DNA of 64,000 nucleotides, from assembly GCA_036268055.1 (NCBI GenBank), contig DATAUW010000037.1, positions 1 to 64,000 on the forward strand, written 5' to 3'. The notes under the pieces were generated by a model. The model searched no databases. It was not told where the DNA came from and saw nothing but the letters and a program-made list of their open reading frames with translations. The position numbers were made by a program, and so were the translations under genes. Shown in pieces: positions 18,825 to 29,200 of this stretch; the first letter of the stretch is position 1, and each line of letters starts with the position of its first letter. Source of the stretch: Verrucomicrobiia bacterium. Lineage in GTDB: Bacteria; Verrucomicrobiota; Verrucomicrobiia; Limisphaerales; Pedosphaeraceae.

Positions 18825-18935
18825 GGACCGCGGGTCTATGACCCGCAGCAAGGCACATCCGGTCAAGTCGCTCTCGGCTCAGCCTATGACGGCAGTCTTG
18901 ATCGTGAGTTGCTGCGGGTCATAGACCCGCGGTCC
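18825..18935. repeat. REP/BIME-like inverted repeat, 27-bp perfect arms
   Basis: Arms at 18825-18851 and 18909-18935 are exact reverse complements over 27 bp, separated by 57 bp. Each arm is itself a small palindrome, GCGGGTC-TAT-GACCCGC, so either cruciform or two-hairpin folding is possible. It lies in a 288-bp gap between the GH2-like gene and the convergent di-haem protein gene. The remainder of the gap shows no gene. Confidence 0.8.
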
Positions 18936-19017
18936 ATAAGAAAACATAGACGGCGTTGAAATAAGTTTGCCGCGATTCCAAACTCCAGCCTTCAGCAGCC
19001 ATAGACCGGCGCTACAC

Positions 19018-22000
19018 TTAGAGCGACTTCAAGAACGCCACCAAGTCCGCGCGATCGGATGAGGACATCGTGCGGAACGCTTCCTTTGCCGCAGCACCAT
19101 CGCCATCGTGCCAGAGAATGGCCTCGTCCAGGCTGCGCGCGCGACCGTCATGAAGATACGCCTCACCGCCGCTAACTCCCGCGGCGAGACCAATACTCCA
19201 CAGTGGAGTCGTGCGCCATTGCGCGCCGGTGGCATTCCCCTCGCCCATGTTATCGGCAAGTCCCGGTCCCATGTCATGCAGCAGCAAGTCCGTGTAGGGA
19301 TGAATGGTCTGGTTGCGCAATTCAGCAAAGGGATGATACTGGCTCGTCGTAAGTGTTGGCACATGGCAACTCACGCAATTCGCGCTGGCGAAAAGTTGTT
19401 CCCCATGTAAAGCCTGCGCATTCGTAAGATTGCGGCGAGCCCCAACGCCCAGCAATGCAATGTAACGCGTCAATTTATCGAGATCGCCATCGCTAAGTTC
19501 GACTGGGCTGTTGGTCGTATCGCCATCAAGTATCGGAAAGATCGAACTCGTGACACCCATGTCGTTATTGAATGCGCCCGCGATTTGATGGCTCAATCGC
19601 GCCTTGCCCGCTTTGTAGCCAAAACGTCCAACGCGCAGTTGCCTGGTTTGCGGATCGCTAACTGTAGAGACGTTGGCACCAGCTTGATTAGTGCCGGTCG
19701 TATTCGCTAGAGCCATGATGCTATTTTCGCTCACCGCCTCAAGAAGCCCCAACCCCACAAGCTGAGGCGCCAGCCGCACAGAGAAAAATTTCGGGGTGAC
19801 ACCCATAAACGTGTAGTTCGGCTTTTGCAACGTGTAGGTTGTGCCATCGCCGTATTGCCCATTGATGGTGGTGTAACTGGAAATTGTTACGCCGCCTTCG
19901 GGCGGCCCGCTGGTATTTTGCGACTGCAACTCGGAACCTAAAATTGGATCCGGCGAACCTTTCGCATCGCTGCCCACTTTCACCACGGATTGAAGCATGG
20001 GCGAACCAATCGCCGGGGGCAGCGCGCGCCCGTTGTTTACATGACACGCGACACAACTCCGATTCACGAACTTAGGCCCGAGTTTGCCGATTTGCTCAGT
20101 AAAGATGGGATTATCCGGCTCCGAATGCGTGCCATTGCCAAAATCAGTGTGATGCAACCGCCGACCCAGCATGAATAACTCCGCATTCGTCGGTGAAATA
20201 TCTCCCGCCAATTCCTTGAAACGATTCGTGGGTTCGTTTGAATATTGATAAGGCAAAGTGGTTTTGCCACCGAGCCACGCATTCGTCGGCAACGGATAAG
20301 AATCGAGATTCTGATTTACACCACCCACGACGCCTCCGGTCAGCCCAATATCCTGTCCCTCTTCCCACGGCACAATCCCCTGCCCCACGACATACAGCAG
20401 TACCGTGCCATAATAATTATTTCTGCCATTCGTCGGGTTCAACAGAAACTGGCTGATTTCTATTTCAATGCGATCACCCAGTTGCAGCGGACGATTGAAT
20501 TGCGCGTTCGCCGTTAGCTTTGCGGTGTAATTAAAGTCCGTCTCCCCGGCAAAACTCGATGCGTTCGTGGATACAAGCGTCGCCTCCTGGTTATTATTGT
20601 ATTCGGCGACGGTCGTGATGCCGCGAAAAAAGGTGCGAAACTCAGCCGGGTTCAACTGATCGCGGGTCGTGTAATTGAATGTGACATCCGTTCCGCCTTT
20701 CGCGACGTGGTCAATGATCTGAATTCGCGCCACGCGCTGCTGCCAATACCAACTTAGGTAATGGTCATACAGCATGAATTGGCTTTCACGCGCATGCCGG
20801 TCGCGCGCGCGATCCCCAAGATAAGTGACAAGCGCGGTGGAAGTATTTGAAACCGTGTCCGGCTCCAAAACCGTGGCGGCATCGAACAACGGAACAATGC
20901 CAATGGTCGTATCCGGTTGCGCGGCGATAACACTCGTCGGCGTGCTCTGGCCATTTGAAGTCAGAGTTACAACCGCGAGGTAGTACGTCTGACCGGGCAC
21001 CAAATTAGTCAGGATCACCGAATTAACATTTCCGAGGGCAAGCGAATTACTTAATTGATTTGTAACGATGCCGTAAAGCACGTTATAACCAGTAATTCCC
21101 AAAGCGGAACTCGGCGTCCACGCAAGACCGATGGCATTGGTCGCACCCGCCGAGACTTGCTGCAAATTCGCTGGCGGCTGAATGATCGGCGCGGGGATTT
21201 GAAGACGAAAGAACGTCGTGTTGTTGGTCAGCGGAAAGAGCATTGAATGAGTGCCGCCATCTCCGAGAACGATTGGGTAGTTGCTATTCCAAATTTCCGC
21301 AGCCAGATTTGTGGATGATACCGGCTGATACTGTGTGTCCGCAGTAGTCGCCCACGTCAGCATGGCGGTTGATTGGACGGTTGCCAGGAGGACATTTGTA
21401 ACTGGCGGATTCGCCGGACCGCTGGCCGTGCCGAGCATCACATCATCAAAATCAATCGTGGCGCTGTCCGCCGGGATGGCTGCGCCGGCGAGATGAATGA
21501 ACAGTGTTGCGGAAGTCGCCGCTGCGGGCGCGGTAACGGTCTGGCTAATCAAAGCGTAGGTGTTGTTGCCGGGCGTGAAGGATTGATAACCCGTATCGCC
21601 GCCCGCATTCCACAAAACGCGCCACTGCGCGCTGTAACTCGAACTGCCTGTCAACGCGTTCGCGTAAAATGTAAATGGATAAGCTGCCCCTCCGGTCACC
21701 GGCACTCCGCCTTGCGAAAACTCCACCACCGGCCCCGTGCCTGCGCTGGCGAGATGAGCTTGAAAATCAAATGACCCGTTGTGCGGATTATCATTGGTGC
21801 GCACGACATAGACCGGTCCTCCTGCCGCCGTGTCCACATTCCAACCGCTCGCGCTCGTTCCATTGCCCGATTCAAATCCGCCATTCGTCGGAATCGCCGC
21901 CGCCGCCGGACTGCCCGGCACGATCTCCAAAACCTGATAGGTCCGCGAACCCGATGCTGAAGGATCAAAAAGCGAATGGTTTGTTCCGTCTCCCGGCACC

Positions 22001-22194
22001 GTTGCTCCAAGCAAATTCCACGACCCGCCGGAGCGATCCAGCCATTCCGGCTGGTAAGTATTATTAGTCCTCGTGGACCAGCTTATCGAGACGCCGGTTT
22101 GAATATTGATAACTGGCTGGTTTGGGCCTTGCGCGCTCCCCGCCATCACAAGCGTGGCGGCCAGGCAGAAAAAAAAAGAAAGGATGAGTTTCAC
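19018..22194 (-). CDS. Exported di-haem oxidoreductase (DUF1111 type) with adhesive N-terminal modules
   Basis: A 1058-aa protein with signal peptide MKLILSFFFCLAATLVMAGS. Residues about 25-95 and 265-335 are two small sandwich modules (ISWSTRTNNTYQPEWL; LTWATTADTQYQPV). Between them lies a CBM-like jelly-roll (GGFESGNGTSASGWNVD). FN3 covers about 340-430. The C-terminal 600 residues match the di-haem oxidoreductase (putative thiol oxidoreductase/peroxidase-like) family, with haem motifs CVACH at 714-718 and CVSCH at 940-944 and an ending GEAYLHDGRARSLDEAILWH. Family members are usually about 450-550 aa, so the N-terminal half is added. Electron partner and substrate are unknown. Confidence 0.85.
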   Translation of the reverse strand: MKLILSFFFCLAATLVMAGSAQGPNQPVINIQTGVSISWSTRTNNTYQPEWLDRSGGSWNLLGATVPGDGTNHSLFDPSASGSRTYQVLEIVPGSPAAAAIPTNGGFESGNGTSASGWNVDTAAGGPVYVVRTNDNPHNGSFDFQAHLASAGTGPVVEFSQGGVPVTGGAAYPFTFYANALTGSSSYSAQWRVLWNAGGDTGYQSFTPGNNTYALISQTVTAPAAATSATLFIHLAGAAIPADSATIDFDDVMLGTASGPANPPVTNVLLATVQSTAMLTWATTADTQYQPVSSTNLAAEIWNSNYPIVLGDGGTHSMLFPLTNNTTFFRLQIPAPIIQPPANLQQVSAGATNAIGLAWTPSSALGITGYNVLYGIVTNQLSNSLALGNVNSVILTNLVPGQTYYLAVVTLTSNGQSTPTSVIAAQPDTTIGIVPLFDAATVLEPDTVSNTSTALVTYLGDRARDRHARESQFMLYDHYLSWYWQQRVARIQIIDHVAKGGTDVTFNYTTRDQLNPAEFRTFFRGITTVAEYNNNQEATLVSTNASSFAGETDFNYTAKLTANAQFNRPLQLGDRIEIEISQFLLNPTNGRNNYYGTVLLYVVGQGIVPWEEGQDIGLTGGVVGGVNQNLDSYPLPTNAWLGGKTTLPYQYSNEPTNRFKELAGDISPTNAELFMLGRRLHHTDFGNGTHSEPDNPIFTEQIGKLGPKFVNRSCVACHVNNGRALPPAIGSPMLQSVVKVGSDAKGSPDPILGSELQSQNTSGPPEGGVTISSYTTINGQYGDGTTYTLQKPNYTFMGVTPKFFSVRLAPQLVGLGLLEAVSENSIMALANTTGTNQAGANVSTVSDPQTRQLRVGRFGYKAGKARLSHQIAGAFNNDMGVTSSIFPILDGDTTNSPVELSDGDLDKLTRYIALLGVGARRNLTNAQALHGEQLFASANCVSCHVPTLTTSQYHPFAELRNQTIHPYTDLLLHDMGPGLADNMGEGNATGAQWRTTPLWSIGLAAGVSGGEAYLHDGRARSLDEAILWHDGDGAAAKEAFRTMSSSDRADLVAFLKSL

Positions 22195-22298
22195 TGTGGA
22201 TGTGACCAGTGGGGTTACTTATTCATTAATTCGCCCCCACCCTAGTGCTATGAAGGCATCAACGCTAATCATAAAAAGCAAATCCGACATTGCTGGCA

Positions 22299-23123
22299 TC
22301 AATGAGAGGTGGTCCGCAACCGCAGCCATTCAAGGTCGCCCGCCGTCAAATCAAAATATACCGAAGGAGCAGGCGCGCTTTTCAGATTGAGAACGGAATT
22401 GTCCTTCCACGTTTTGATTTCCGCGTGGCCATCGCCAAAAGACAATCCGCCCGCTTTGTCGTGATAGCTTGCCGGAATATCCCACCACAGCGTCGGCGTA
22501 TTCAGGCTGCAAACGAACCAGCCGTCGTTGATGCTGTACGGATTTTCATCTATATACATCCAATATTGGGAAGGTCCGCCGGGCATGTTATCCAGCGTTG
22601 ATTCTTTCGAGACTTCAATCATCGGCGTGCCGCCGGCCACGAACGGACTGATCGAATTTGGCCCCTGGTCCATGCCGTTGATAATGGGCGCGCCCATCCA
22701 CGCATTCATGGACATGCTACGAATGGTTGGCGCGCCAGTGTTCTGCGGGAAATTGGCCGTTCGGCGGTCGGCTGGGCATTTGTAAATCGCGGCGCTCTTA
22801 TTATACGGATAAAGCAATCCATTGACGATCTCCACGGGATTCGTGTTGCCCGGCGCGGTGGTCACGCTTCCCAACACCCAACTGTTCGCGGTTGGCGCGC
22901 CTTGTTGATTAAGGACGACCATATCATTGTTATCGCCGGTATAAAGAATCTCGCTGATCTGTAATTGCCGGAGATTATTGATGCACTCAATCCGTTGCGC
23001 GCGCGTCTTGGCCCGCGCCAAAGCGGGAAGCAGCAGCGAAGCGAGGATGGCGATGATCGCGATCACTACGAGCAACTCGATCAACGTAAATCCAATCCTA
23101 TTCCGGGACGTTAATTTTCTCAT
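22299..23123 (-). CDS. Type II pseudopilin-like protein
   Basis: About 274 aa from the ATG at 23123 (MRKLTSRNR). It has the prepilin cleavage motif [20 protein letters not shown], with cleavage after the Gly, then [20 protein letters not shown] as the N-terminal helix. The globular part carries the cysteine context [11 protein letters not shown] and the late [12 protein letters not shown] motif common to Planctomycetes/Verrucomicrobia pseudopilins. It follows the 901-aa secreted protein gene by 67 bp on the same strand and is probably co-transcribed. It may be a minor pseudopilin used for surface export or attachment of its neighbour; no secretion-system ATPase or secretin is in the window. 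Confidence 0.85.
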   Translation of the reverse strand: MRKLTSRNRIGFTLIELLVVIAIIAILASLLLPALARAKTRAQRIECINNLRQLQISEILYTGDNNDMVVLNQQGAPTANSWVLGSVTTAPGNTNPVEIVNGLLYPYNKSAAIYKCPADRRTANFPQNTGAPTIRSMSMNAWMGAPIINGMDQGPNSISPFVAGGTPMIEVSKESTLDNMPGGPSQYWMYIDENPYSINDGWFVCSLNTPTLWWDIPASYHDKAGGLSFGDGHAEIKTWKDNSVLNLKSAPAPSVYFDLTAGDLEWLRLRTTSH

Positions 23124-23190
23124 ATCTTTTATCTTCCTGCAAATAAACCGCAATCCGCTCTGCCTTGCCTGTTACCGCGCAACGCGCAGC

Positions 23191-25896
23191 TTAATATTTC
23201 ATGCGATAGAAAACCACCGGGCTCGCCGGGTTCACGGTGATGACAACCTGATTGGTCAAAGTGGATCCCGCGACATCCTGCCAGGCGCCACCGAGACTAT
23301 TGTTCAAAGAATCGGACTGCGATTGCAACGTCCAGCCGATGTGGTCTGCCGGCCACGAGAGTGTTAATTGGTTGCCAACCAACGTCGTCGTGATGTTCAC
23401 CGGTGTGGGGTTGACACCAGTGCCAATAATCATGGTATTGGTGCTTCCGATGTAAGTTGCATCGCCGGAGTAAACAGCGGTTACATTGTAAGATGCCGGC
23501 ACCACGGCGGGCGTGCTGTTCGCCATTCCATTCGCGACAAGCATCGAGCTTTGCAAAATACTGTTGGTCGTGAACGTGATCGTGCCGGAAGGCGCGGTCG
23601 TTCCGCCGTTCGCATTGATTGTGGCCGAGAATTGCGCCGCATCCCGCACGGTCGCCGGAATGACATCGGTATCACCAGACGGCGTGCTGCCCGCGAGCGA
23701 AACATCGTCAATCAACACGCCGCCGTAATCATTTGTAACTCCACCCGTCGCGGCGAATATTTCAATCAGCGCATCCACGGCGTTGGTCGGCGCGATGACC
23801 GAGCCCACATTGATTTGCGTCCAGGCATTGGTGGTGGCTGCGAAATCGGAGAATCCAATCGCTCCAACGATGGCGCTGTTCATGTCCAGCCAGGTGAGTT
23901 TGTATCTCTGCACATAACCACCGGCTGGATTGCGGCCTTGCGATTTGGCCCAGAAAGAAAACTGGTAGGCAGTTCCGCCTGCGATTTGAGAACCGCCCAT
24001 GTTCAGAATATTCTGTTGAAGATCGCAGGTCTGCGCCGCCGCGCCGGAATTGGTCACGAACAGGGACATAGACTCGGTTCCAGTGTGAAAGTCCGCCGTG
24101 GTGAGCATCGGTGGCTGCGATCCGCCACCGATCCAATAACCCGCTCCACCAAAACCATCACTTGTCTCAAATCCGCCGTTCAAGACTTGCTCGGTCGAGA
24201 CCGGAAGAATTTCCACGACCTGGTAAAACGGCAATGGAGCAAAGTCGAACACTGAAGTGACATTCGTGCCAAAAAGTATGTTACCCAAGTTATTCCAGCT
24301 AAATCCGTCGCTCGAACTTTGCGGCTGATAATAATTCGTGCTGACAGCGTTCCAACTGACTTGTTTTCCCGGCGTGATCGAAAGTGCAAGGGTCGTAGGA
24401 ACGGTCGGCATCAGATTCGCTCCAACTACATCCGCGAAGGTATTGCCCGCGCGAATTTCATCCAATGTGATTTGGATGCCCGCCTGATGCACAATGCCGA
24501 GCACGCTCAGCGCTCCGATGCCGGTCAGCCCTCTTGTGACCGTGAAATCAGGCGCGGGAGGTGTGCCTTGCCGTGCAGTCGGATTGCTATAGACAGCGAC
24601 GCTGCTGAGCGAGCCGCCACTGTAAGTGAGTTGAAGCACATAGAAATTATTCGTGTTATAAATCTGGGTCGTCTGGCTGTTAGGGGTCAACTGGGAACCC
24701 ACTGCCGTGAAACCGCTGACGGTCGTTAGCGCCGGTTCGCCGAATGTCGCTTGAAACTGCTGGTAGGCAAACATCACGCCCTTGCCGGTGCTGTCTTCCA
24801 AAGCGAAACCATCACGATTGCCGCCGTTGTCGCCGCTTTGATTGAAAATAAAACTCACCCACACGCTGCCCACGCCCGACGGCGGATTGGCCAGGCTTTC
24901 CAACTGGTAGAAACTCGAAGATTGCAGCGCGTTATCCGCCACCGCCAGGCCGGGATAAGTCAGGCCTGGCACAATCGTGCCAGCGGCTCCGCACGACCAG
25001 TTGCCGGTGAAACCTGTGCCGGTCGTGGGTGTCCCGCTGCTAAGCGAATCATAATTGAACGGCTCGTAAGCGCCGAAAGCGGGCGCGGGAGCGTTCGTCA
25101 CGGTGACATCTATCACAGACGACGTGGCGATGTTTCCACTGCTATCGGTCGCAACGGCTTTAAGTGCATGTGAACCGGCGGCAAGGCCGGTTTCGATAAA
25201 ACCAAAGGGTGAATTCGTCGCATTGCCGACGATTGTATTGTCTACGTAAAAGGCGACGTTGGTGACCGTTCCAGGGCTGACTGACGCCGTCGCGTGAATC
25301 GTGAAGTTGGAACCGACCACTTCGTTATTAGTCGGGTCGGTGATGGCGACAGTTACCGGAGTTACACCCACGACGACCACAGCGATATTGTCATAATTTA
25401 CCGTGGAGTTCGGCCCCCAGAGCGGGACGATGTTCAAATGCGTGGCGCCCGGATTGATACGATAAGTGAAAGAGTAAGTCGCCCAATCGGTCGTTCCGGA
25501 CAACGGATACATGTTACCGCTGTCACTGATGATGGCGGTATCCGTCCAAGATTCGATCTTAAGGCCGCCGATGTTCTCACCGGAAACAATCTGCATATCC
25601 ATCAAAAAAGTGTAAGTCTGTCCGGCGACGAGACCGAGCGACGCAAGGTCTTGCGACGGCGGGTTGACATACGCAATGCCGCCGAACGATCCGGCATCGG
25701 AAATCTGCACGCATCCGTTAGGATTACCGCCGGTGGAAAGAAAGGAGATCGAGTCGCCGCCAAACATATTCCCCCACGGTCCCACGTCGCCGTTGGGTGA
25801 TTCAAAATCCCCATCCATGACTAAGTTGGTGGTGTTGGTTGCACTGGCAATGCTGACCGTGGCAAGAAGGGCCAGACAGGTGATTAATCGTTTCAT
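23191..25896 (-). CDS. Large secreted modular protein with Ig-like, lectin-like and jelly-roll modules
   Basis: A 901-aa protein with signal peptide MKRLITCLALLATVSIASA. Modules in order: jelly-roll CBM-like domain (about 22-175); Big_7-type Ig domain (185-268, ITDPTNNEVVGSNFTI); an EPFNY module (275-495, AYEPFNYDSL, NGGNRDGFALEDSTGKG); a YQP-type sandwich (500-565); a second jelly-roll (570-730); an Ig-like segment (735-820, FSATINANGGTTAPSGTITF); and a C-terminal domain of about 70 residues ending VVFYRMKY. No catalytic motif is evident. A 7-2-7 regulatory motif lies about 145 bp upstream. Likely an extracellular or surface glycan-binding protein. Confidence 0.7.
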   Translation of the reverse strand: MKRLITCLALLATVSIASATNTTNLVMDGDFESPNGDVGPWGNMFGGDSISFLSTGGNPNGCVQISDAGSFGGIAYVNPPSQDLASLGLVAGQTYTFLMDMQIVSGENIGGLKIESWTDTAIISDSGNMYPLSGTTDWATYSFTYRINPGATHLNIVPLWGPNSTVNYDNIAVVVVGVTPVTVAITDPTNNEVVGSNFTIHATASVSPGTVTNVAFYVDNTIVGNATNSPFGFIETGLAAGSHALKAVATDSSGNIATSSVIDVTVTNAPAPAFGAYEPFNYDSLSSGTPTTGTGFTGNWSCGAAGTIVPGLTYPGLAVADNALQSSSFYQLESLANPPSGVGSVWVSFIFNQSGDNGGNRDGFALEDSTGKGVMFAYQQFQATFGEPALTTVSGFTAVGSQLTPNSQTTQIYNTNNFYVLQLTYSGGSLSSVAVYSNPTARQGTPPAPDFTVTRGLTGIGALSVLGIVHQAGIQITLDEIRAGNTFADVVGANLMPTVPTTLALSITPGKQVSWNAVSTNYYQPQSSSDGFSWNNLGNILFGTNVTSVFDFAPLPFYQVVEILPVSTEQVLNGGFETSDGFGGAGYWIGGGSQPPMLTTADFHTGTESMSLFVTNSGAAAQTCDLQQNILNMGGSQIAGGTAYQFSFWAKSQGRNPAGGYVQRYKLTWLDMNSAIVGAIGFSDFAATTNAWTQINVGSVIAPTNAVDALIEIFAATGGVTNDYGGVLIDDVSLAGSTPSGDTDVIPATVRDAAQFSATINANGGTTAPSGTITFTTNSILQSSMLVANGMANSTPAVVPASYNVTAVYSGDATYIGSTNTMIIGTGVNPTPVNITTTLVGNQLTLSWPADHIGWTLQSQSDSLNNSLGGAWQDVAGSTLTNQVVITVNPASPVVFYRMKY

Positions 25897-26042
25897 GCGG
25901 CAGTTGGTTCCGGTATTGATTGGCTCTGTTTTCTTTTAAATCGCCATTCGATCACACGCACCGGCCACGTTGCACGACGAGCCGTTGCGGCAGACTTGAA
26001 TGGCTAGATTGACACTATACGAGCGGCTTGATGGTTGTCCAG

Positions 26043-26058
26043 CTACCCAACTGGGTAG
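26043..26058 (-). promoter_or_regulatory. Candidate response-regulator site (perfect 7-2-7 palindrome)
   Basis: CTACCCAACTGGGTAG is a perfect inverted heptamer with a 2-bp centre. On the gene strand it is preceded by GAATTA and followed by CT, matching the copy at 31899-31914. It is about 145 bp upstream of the 901-aa secreted protein. The rest of the 25897-26214 gap holds the terminator of the next gene and no coding sequence. Confidence 0.6.
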
Positions 26059-26147
26059 TAATTCAACGTGTAAAATCACCTCGATTTTGTTGATTATCCT
26101 GTGCGAAATTCATGTTCGTTGCGCTCGTCGTGGTTCGCGAAAAAGAA

Positions 26148-26185
26148 ACGGGCCCGCAATTTGATGCAGGCCCGTGTCTTGTTTT
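26148..26185. terminator. Intrinsic terminator after the giant secreted protein gene
   Basis: ACGGGCC (26148-26154) pairs with GGCCCGT (26169-26175). A GCA/TGC inner extension after one mismatch leaves a 6-base loop. T-rich tracts flank both sides, GTCTTGTTTTATTTTTT on plus and TTTCTTTTTC on minus. It lies 40-67 bp past the stop of the minus-strand giant gene. Confidence 0.7.
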
Positions 26186-26214
26186 ATTTTTTCTGGTTCG
26201 CTGGTTGCTGGCCC

Positions 26215-29200
26215 TCAATATTTCATCCGGTAAAATACCGTCGGACTGTTTGGATCAATGGTGATGGTCACTTGGTTGGTGGTAGATGAACCGTCCACGT
26301 CGAACCAGTTGGTTGTGACTCCCGTCGTCAGGCTGTTGGTCTGGGCTTGCAACGTCCAACCGGTATGATCGGCCGGCCATGCAAGCGTGAGTTGGTTGCC
26401 GGAAACCGTCGTGACGAGGTTCGTCGGAGTGGTGTTGATCGGATTGACGATGACCAGCGAGTTAGTCACGCTGCCGTAGTAATTCGTATCCACCACTGTG
26501 CCGATGACTTCATAAGTCCCGGCGTTCGTCGGCGCATCCGATGAACCGTCGTAGGTAATGTCCACGGTCAACCCCGGAGGCACGGTTGTGGCTGTGACGC
26601 TCTTGGCCGTTCCGTCGAAGGTTTGACTCAGATTGCCCAGTGTCACTGTAGCGAATGACTTGCCGACCACGACTTGATCGAAAGTCGTTCCGACCCGCCA
26701 TTCATCCACTGTCGTGGGCAAACCAGTCCGCATGCCAAGGGTCGTGATGCTGCCGATGCCGCCCAATCCCGACGACATCGTGAAGTCCGGTGCGGGAGCG
26801 CCCTGCCCGGTCATCGGATTGGAATAAAACGAGACGTTGGTCAACGCTCCGTTGGTATTGAAGTCCAGGCGCATCACATACAGGTTGGCCGCCGCGTAAG
26901 TCTGGGGCGTTGCGCTCACGCCGAGTTCTGAGCCAACCGAATTATAGCCGGTGATCGCGTCCACGGAAGGTAAGCCCGTCGTGCCACCGAATTGATGGTA
27001 CGCGAACATTAAGCCATTGCCGTTGTGGTCAAGCAACTGGAAGCCGCCGCGGTTGCCGCCGAAGTCGCCGCTTTGCGAATAGAGGAAGCTCACATACACC
27101 GTTCCACTGAAGAGCGGGATTGAGAGGTTCTCATATTGATTGCCGCTCGCTACCTGAAGCGCGCTGTTGCTGGTGAAAAGATTGGGATAGCTCAATCCGT
27201 CCACGATGGTCGCGCCGTTCGTGATCATCCAGTTACCGGTGAAGCCTTCCCCGGTGGATGGCGTGCCATTGGTGAGCGAACTGTAATCGAACGGCTCGTA
27301 GGCGAGCGGTGTGCCTGGCGCTGTGCCCGCCACTTCGATGGAATCGGGACTTTCGCCGCTGTCGTTTACCGCCGACACCGTGTAGAAATAATTGGTGCCG
27401 ATGGCAACGGTCGTGTCCGTGAAGGTGGTGTTAGTAACTCCAGTGCCCGCCGGCAATGTCACTTCAGTGCCACTGGTCGTGGAGCGTTTCACATTGTAAC
27501 CGGTTGGCGCGCCCAGCGCGGCGGTCCAGGAGATCGTCAAGCTCGTGTAATTAGTCGTCACGGTTAATGCGGTCGGAGCTTGTGGCGCGCCAGTGGGTGT
27601 CGCCGTTGCTTCGCTGGAATTCGCGCCCTGCCCGCTCGCATTGACACCCGCTACGACATAATAGTAAGTCGTGCCGCTGATCGCCCTGGTGTCGGTATAG
27701 GAAACGGTCGGTGAAGTTACCGTGTCAATGCTCATATAACCCGAGCCACTGACAGTCGAACGCTCAATAGTATAGCTGCTCGCCCCGCTCGGCCCGCTGG
27801 ATGCCGCCCAATTCAGTGTGACCTGATTGGCTCCGGGCGTGGCGGTCAGACCAGTGGGAGCCGCCGGGGGCATCGCGGCAACGGCTTCCGGCGAGTCAGG
27901 ACTTTCACCGTTCGCATTGGTGGAGGAAACGGTGTAGTAATAAATATTTCCATTCAACGCTGTGGAATCGAGGAAGGTCGTTCCAGAAGTTGTGAACATC
28001 GTCGTCTCCGAACCGCTGCTGATCGAGCGTTTGACATTATAACCAGTCGCCCCTACACCGATGGACCAACTCAAACTGACTTGGCCGTTGCCCGGCGTTG
28101 CTGTCAGTTGCGCAGGCGCTGAAGGCGCGGCGGTCTGAGGCATGGCCGAAACTTCCGCGCTGATGGGACCAACGCCACCGGCGTTGGTCGCCTGAACCAC
28201 GTAATAGTAAGTCGTGCCGCCGGCCGCCGTCGCATCGAAATCTGAATTCGTCGGAGAACTGTTTGTCTCGGTATAGACTCCAGAGGTTGTGCCGCGCAAA
28301 ACGAGATACCCGCTCGCGCCACTGGTGGCGTCCCAAGTCAAACTGACTGAATTGACTCCGGCCACTGCGGCCAATCCCTGCACCTGTCCCGGCGCGGAAG
28401 CGGGCGCGGCGCTCGCTTCGTTGGAATAGAAACCCTCGCCAGCGGAGTTGGTTCCTGAAACTTCATAATAGTAAGTGACACCATTGAGGGCAGTCAGGTC
28501 GGTGTAATTCGTGGTTGTCGTGGTGTCAAAGTTCGTCTCCAAACCGCTAACGGTCGAGCGTTTCACATTGTAACCGGTGGGACTGCCGGTTGCCGGTGCG
28601 GTCCAGGTTAAAACGACTTGTCCACTGCCCGGCGTCGCGGTCAATCCAATCGGTGCCGATGGAAGCGGAACACCCACGACAGAGGCAAACGTGCTGCCGG
28701 TGCGAATCTCATCAATGGTGATCGCCTCGCCGGAAGGACTATCCACGCCAAAGGTGTTAATGGCTCCGATGCCAGTCAGGCCCGTGACGGTAAAGTCCGC
28801 CGTCGGCACGGTAGATTGTCCCGCGGTCGGGTCCGAATAGACAGCTACATTGGTAAGCGCGCCGGAAGCGTTGTAAGTCAATCTGAACACATAGAAGTTA
28901 GGCGTGTTGTAAGTCCGAAGCGTCGCGCTCTTGGTGCTCAAGGTAGAACCCACGGTGTTGGTCGCACTAACATTCACCAGCGAAGGAAATCCCTGGGAAC
29001 CACTGGCCTGCGTGTAGGCGAACATCAGTCCTTTGCCTGTGCTGTCTTCCATCAGGAAACCGCTGCGATTGCCGCCGTTGTCTCCGGCTTGCTGGAAAAT
29101 CACGCTGACCCAAACCACCCCGCTCGAAGTCGTGCCGGCGAGGCGTTCGATCTGGTAACTCGCATTGTTTTGAAGCGCCTGATTGCTCGTCGGAAGATTG

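Noticed and set aside
24280-24300. TTACCCAAGTTATTCC, resembling half of the 7-2-7 motif
   Set aside because: It is inside the coding sequence of the 901-aa protein and lacks the inverted partner heptamer.
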